The position numbers and the translations under genes were made by a program. Source: Treponema socranskii subsp. paredis ATCC 35535 (lineage in GTDB: Bacteria; Spirochaetota; Spirochaetia; Treponematales; Treponemataceae). Taken from it: 64,000 nucleotides of DNA. Positions 61,181 through 64,000 of the stretch are shown one piece after another. The first letter of the stretch is position 1. Each line of letters starts with the position of its first letter. The stretch lies in NCBI GenBank assembly GCA_000413015.1, contig KE332516.1, forward strand, positions 372,001-436,000. Direction: 5' to 3'. The notes under the pieces are model-generated. The model saw nothing but the letters and a program-made list of their open reading frames with translations, was not told where the DNA came from and did not search any database.

Positions 61181-61927
61181 ATGGACTACTATATTTTCCG
61201 CAACAACGACTTGCTCGTACGTAAAGATTCGCACGCGCTTCCCGACGAAAAAGCGTGGCGCGCTTTGCGCGAATCGAAGTCCGTTTGCGATATTTTTTCG
61301 GAAACGCCGTACGCATACACAGCCGCCCTCCTTCAAGACGGCGCAGTCGACGAAAATTACGAACTCATTCCGATCCGAAGCTATTTTGCCGAACACGACG
61401 AAACTGAAAGTGCCCGCGCCGCACGCGCAAAGGGAATGCTCGCGTGGCGCTTTTCGTACAATTTTTGCCCTTCCTGCGCCTCTCCCCTCGCCGACGATGA
61501 AAAGCTTTCCGCTCGAAACTGTACGAATTGCGGTGCGCAGTTTTTTCCGCGTATCGAACCGTGCGTCATCGTGCTGGTAACAAAGGGCGATAAGCTTCTC
61601 CTCGCAAAACACCGAGACCGCAATCAAAATATCCATACGTGCATTGCGGGTTTTATCGAAATCGGTGAAAGCGCGGAACAGGCTGCCGTACGCGAAGTGC
61701 GCGAAGAAGTCGGCATCGAAATAAAAGACCTGCGCTATGTCGGAAGTCAGGGCTGGCCCTTTCCCGACCAGCTTATGCTCGGCTTTCGCGCCGAATATAA
61801 AAGCGGCGACATTCGAGTGCAGGAATCGGAACTCGTCGAAGCGAAGTGGTTTACGAAAGACGCGCTTCCGACTTTCCCGAAACGGGGAAGCATGGGCTGG
61901 CGCCTCATCACGGGCGTATACGGCTAA
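61181..61927 (+). CDS. nudC: NUDIX hydrolase, NudC type (NADH pyrophosphatase / RNA deNADding)
   Basis: This 248-residue protein has an N-terminal domain (about 1-90), a four-cysteine zinc ribbon (FCPSCASPLADD and CTNCGAQFFPR), a NUDIX box GFIEIGESAEQAAVREVREE (GX5EX7REVXEE core) and the NudC-type motif SQGWPFPDQLMLGF. NudC proteins cleave NADH and remove NAD caps from RNA. In most family members the motif is SQPWPFP; here G replaces P. The predicted message start is only about four bases before the ATG. Confidence 0.9.
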   Translation: MDYYIFRNNDLLVRKDSHALPDEKAWRALRESKSVCDIFSETPYAYTAALLQDGAVDENYELIPIRSYFAEHDETESARAARAKGMLAWRFSYNFCPSCASPLADDEKLSARNCTNCGAQFFPRIEPCVIVLVTKGDKLLLAKHRDRNQNIHTCIAGFIEIGESAEQAAVREVREEVGIEIKDLRYVGSQGWPFPDQLMLGFRAEYKSGDIRVQESELVEAKWFTKDALPTFPKRGSMGWRLITGVYG

Positions 61928-61932
61928 AATTA

Positions 61933-63534
61933 TTAAAATTTAACAGTATCGATATCTTCCGGGCCGACGACGCAAAACCACCTGCCGCCGCCTGCAGCCC
62001 AATATTTTCGAAATGCGCGCAGTACATCGTCGGCGCTCACCGAAAAAAGTTCGGCGATTTTTTCGTCGTATGCATACGGGTCTCCGAACATGAGGAGGCT
62101 GTATGCGAGGCGCGAAGCGACGCCGGCGTTCGTTACGGACGAAGCGTAAAACGAATTGACGTATTGATTTTTATAGCCTCGAAGCCTGTCGGCGACGGAT
62201 GAAAAAATATACGTGCCGTCGTCGTTTTTTCCGTCGATCACTTTGCCCGATGCGAAAATCGCTTGTGCTTCTTTTTCAAAGCGCACGACGTTCTCCAAAT
62301 CGCTCGCCTTAAATATAAACACGTTCGCAAGTCCCGCCCGCATCGGAATGACGGATGCGCTCGGCGAATAGCATGCGCCGTATTTTTCGCGCACAACGTT
62401 GAAAAGCACTTGCGAATACATGGAGGCGGCGAGTGAAGCTGCAAGCATATCGTCGTCAAAGAGCGAGGGGCCGCTCATCGCTTTTTCAAGATAGCCCGTG
62501 CCGGAAGCGGCTTTGCTTCCGATGACGATCGGTTCTCCCGATACGGTAAGCGGCGGTACATCGGGGGAGCTAAGATCGTACGCCCGAGAGGGAATCGAAC
62601 CGAAAGCGGCGTCGAGCTTTTTTAATAATTTTCTTTCATCGTAATTTCCGACCGCGACGATCATAATGCGACGAGCGTCCGTATCGCGCTCGTGCAGGAA
62701 GCGCATCGCTTCAACCGTAATATTGCCGATCGATTCGGGTTTTACCGATGCGCTTGCCGCATAGGGATGATCTTTAAAAATCGTCCGCGTCATCCGATAG
62801 GCGAGCATGCTTTCCGGATCGCTTTCCAAGCGCTGCATTTCCTGCGCGTAATCGGTCATAAGATTTTTATATTGCTGCGGATTATACAAAGGATGCAAAA
62901 ACGCATCCGTAAAAACCGGCAGCACTTTATCGAAATAATAATCGATACAGCTCATCGAAAGGACGGCGCCTTCACGCGAAACCTGCGGCAGAATCGAAAA
63001 GCCCGTTTCGTACGCGAGAGCGCGGAGCTCGTCGTATGTGTACTTTTCCGAACCACGAGTCATCATATCGAAGAGCGCCTTTTCCAAACCGGAGGTTTCG
63101 GGAGAAAGATAGGAAGTCCCGCCTTTGACGATGACGGAAAGAGAGAGTTTTCCGTTCGCAGTATTTTTTCGGACGTAGAGCGGGATGCCGTTCGAAAGGC
63201 GGAACTCCCGCACATCCTTCCGAACGGAAACGCACCCCTCGGCGGCTTTTACGTTATCGGTTTTTACCGACGCGCACGAAAGGATAAAAGCGGAAAACAA
63301 AAGCGCGCAGAGCGGAACCGATATCCGCCGAAAGAAAGCAAACCGCGCGGAGCGGATCGACACGGGAACACGGCGCGGGAACCACGTGTGCCGAAAGAAA
63401 GCGTATCTCTCGCCGCCGCGCCCCGCGGACGCACGCGAATCGAAACAAGCAACAAGCCGGACACAGCCTCGCAGCGAAGCTTCAAGCGGCGTCGAAGGAT
63501 TAAACTCTCCGCACGAATAAAAAAACGAACGCAT
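61933..63534 (-). CDS. M16 peptidase-like lipoprotein with repeat-encoded N-terminus, probably inactive
   Basis: The frame gives 533 residues from ATG 63534, which has AAGGA six to seven bases upstream. An alternative ATG 63549 overlaps the previous stop codon. Residues about 4-29 (FYSCGEFNPSTPLEASLRGC) are encoded by the dispersed repeat; the lipoprotein signal (PLCALLFSAFILSC, cysteine about residue 87) comes only later, so the native start was probably near it. The body is a pitrilysin/M16 fold (VIVKGGTSYLSPETSGLEKA) where the catalytic HxxEH is replaced by SGLEK, making it a non-catalytic partner. It follows another M16-type gene. Confidence 0.75.
   Translation of the reverse strand: MRSFFYSCGEFNPSTPLEASLRGCVRLVACFDSRASAGRGGERYAFFRHTWFPRRVPVSIRSARFAFFRRISVPLCALLFSAFILSCASVKTDNVKAAEGCVSVRKDVREFRLSNGIPLYVRKNTANGKLSLSVIVKGGTSYLSPETSGLEKALFDMMTRGSEKYTYDELRALAYETGFSILPQVSREGAVLSMSCIDYYFDKVLPVFTDAFLHPLYNPQQYKNLMTDYAQEMQRLESDPESMLAYRMTRTIFKDHPYAASASVKPESIGNITVEAMRFLHERDTDARRIMIVAVGNYDERKLLKKLDAAFGSIPSRAYDLSSPDVPPLTVSGEPIVIGSKAASGTGYLEKAMSGPSLFDDDMLAASLAASMYSQVLFNVVREKYGACYSPSASVIPMRAGLANVFIFKASDLENVVRFEKEAQAIFASGKVIDGKNDDGTYIFSSVADRLRGYKNQYVNSFYASSVTNAGVASRLAYSLLMFGDPYAYDEKIAELFSVSADDVLRAFRKYWAAGGGRWFCVVGPEDIDTVKF
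63450..63523 (-). repeat. Dispersed repeat FYSCGGFN family, copy 4, inside a coding frame
   Basis: It closely matches the copy at 35390-35460 and runs in the same strand sense. In this copy the repeat is in frame with, and ahead of, the lipoprotein signal of the M16-like protein. Confidence 0.9.
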
Positions 63535-63545
63535 ATAAAATCCTT

Positions 63546-64000
63546 TCATCTTATCGTCTCCGCGTCTTTATACCAAAATGCGGTATCGGCGGTGATCTCG
63601 AAAAAGCCCGCCGCGGCGAACGCTTCTTTTTGCTTTTCATACACGGCGGGATTGACGAGCACCGTGACGAGCGCGTTACGCTCCGAAACGTATTCCGTCA
63701 AAAACCGATCGATATCGTCTTTATCGATTTTCATCATATTGTCGAGATAACGATAATAATAATCCGCATCCGCAGCGATCCACCAAAAACGGAGACTCGT
63801 CTTTACACGCTCGGCCGTTTCTGCGTCGTCTATAAACCTATCCTTTATCTTTTGATATACGCGCGAAAACTGCCGCTTCGAAAAAATCGACGCGTCGCCT
63901 CTAATGCGCCCTACGATGTTTTCCGTAAGCGTCGTATAAAAAAGAGCCGCGCGCTGCGCCAAATCCTTTTCAGGCGAAAGAAGCAAAGCGCCGAACGACA
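63546..64000 (-). CDS. M16 peptidase-like protein, C-terminal part (5' end outside window)
   Basis: The visible 150 residues form the C-terminal half of an M16/pitrilysin subunit (SFGALLLSPEKDLAQRAALF, RFIDDAETAERVKTSLRFWW, YYYRYLDNMMKIDKDDIDRF, VTVLVNPAVYEKQKEA). The frame is open to the window edge. Catalytic residues would lie upstream and cannot be seen. Its TGA overlaps an ATG of the next gene (ATGA), so the two genes are coupled and probably form a heterodimer in which this is the active subunit; that last point is inference. Confidence 0.75.
   Translation of the reverse strand, partial: SFGALLLSPEKDLAQRAALFYTTLTENIVGRIRGDASIFSKRQFSRVYQKIKDRFIDDAETAERVKTSLRFWWIAADADYYYRYLDNMMKIDKDDIDRFLTEYVSERNALVTVLVNPAVYEKQKEAFAAAGFFEITADTAFWYKDAETIR

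Noticed and set aside
60917-61636. A minus-strand frame across the gpsA-nudC gap and nudC
   Set aside because: Most of it is antisense to nudC, and the rest reads through the G-rich hairpin element.

Overview
The window looks like a chromosome segment from a host-associated Treponema (spirochaete) of moderate GC. The species cannot be fixed from the sequence alone. Supporting signs are a flagellar FliS/FlgN-like pair, a giant TPR membrane protein of periplasmic-flagellum collar type, a one-chain pyruvate:ferredoxin oxidoreductase, a short alanyl-tRNA synthetase, an IMP dehydrogenase of the Tritrichomonas/Treponema type, a KKPAAKK histone-like tail and several spirochaete-type secreted or lipoproteins. 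No rRNA, tRNA, CRISPR array, integrase or transposase gene was seen.

Layout. 1-1.65 kb: end of an iron-type ABC permease and its ATPase. 1.9-6.0 kb: an alpha-amylase-family protein whose frame runs without a stop into a lysine-rich histone H1-like repeat that has its own promoter and ribosome binding site. 6-12.9 kb: tRNA-dihydrouridine synthase, CYTH protein, DUF975 membrane protein, SppA, an HTH-receiver regulator, a MinD-like ATPase and Lgt. 13-24.4 kb (minus strand): FMN/FAD reductase lipoprotein, transketolase, unknown protein, CBS-ACT protein, and a complete livJHMGF branched-chain amino acid uptake operon. 24.7-32.1 kb: FtsH, FliS, FlgN-like, DHFR, AEC permease, radical SAM protein and a secreted hydrolase.

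32.1-36.3 kb is an accessory patch. It holds a RelE/Phd toxin-antitoxin pair, a 102-bp duplication of the promoter and 5' end of a methyltransferase gene enclosing 2.65 kb, and a BrnT/BrnA pair split by a 135-bp hairpin element with 12-bp flanking direct repeats. 36.4-41.8 kb: TPR lipoprotein, NusB, SurA/PrsA-like foldase and AlaRS. 41.9-48.7 kb: lipoprotein, PFOR and GuaB. 48.8-55.9 kb: secreted protein, 7-TM protein, CTP-transferase/dolichol-kinase-family protein, the giant TPR protein and a secreted E-set/CBM48-like protein.

56.19-58.20 kb, between that protein and ffh, is a very AT-rich block of three minus-strand ORFs. Each has its stop codon inside a 58-66 bp attC-like site with bulged bases and a GTTRRRY-type core. 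This is an integron cassette array with no integrase in view (CALIN-like). The window ends with Ffh, GpsA, a NudC-type NUDIX hydrolase and two M16 peptidase-like genes.

Three themes cross the window. A short dispersed repeat of about 70 bp occurs four times, once encoding the N-terminus of an M16-like lipoprotein. Several genes have a -10 box 5-10 bases before the start codon and no Shine-Dalgarno, so their messages are probably leaderless. Strong hairpins occur in several intergenic regions.
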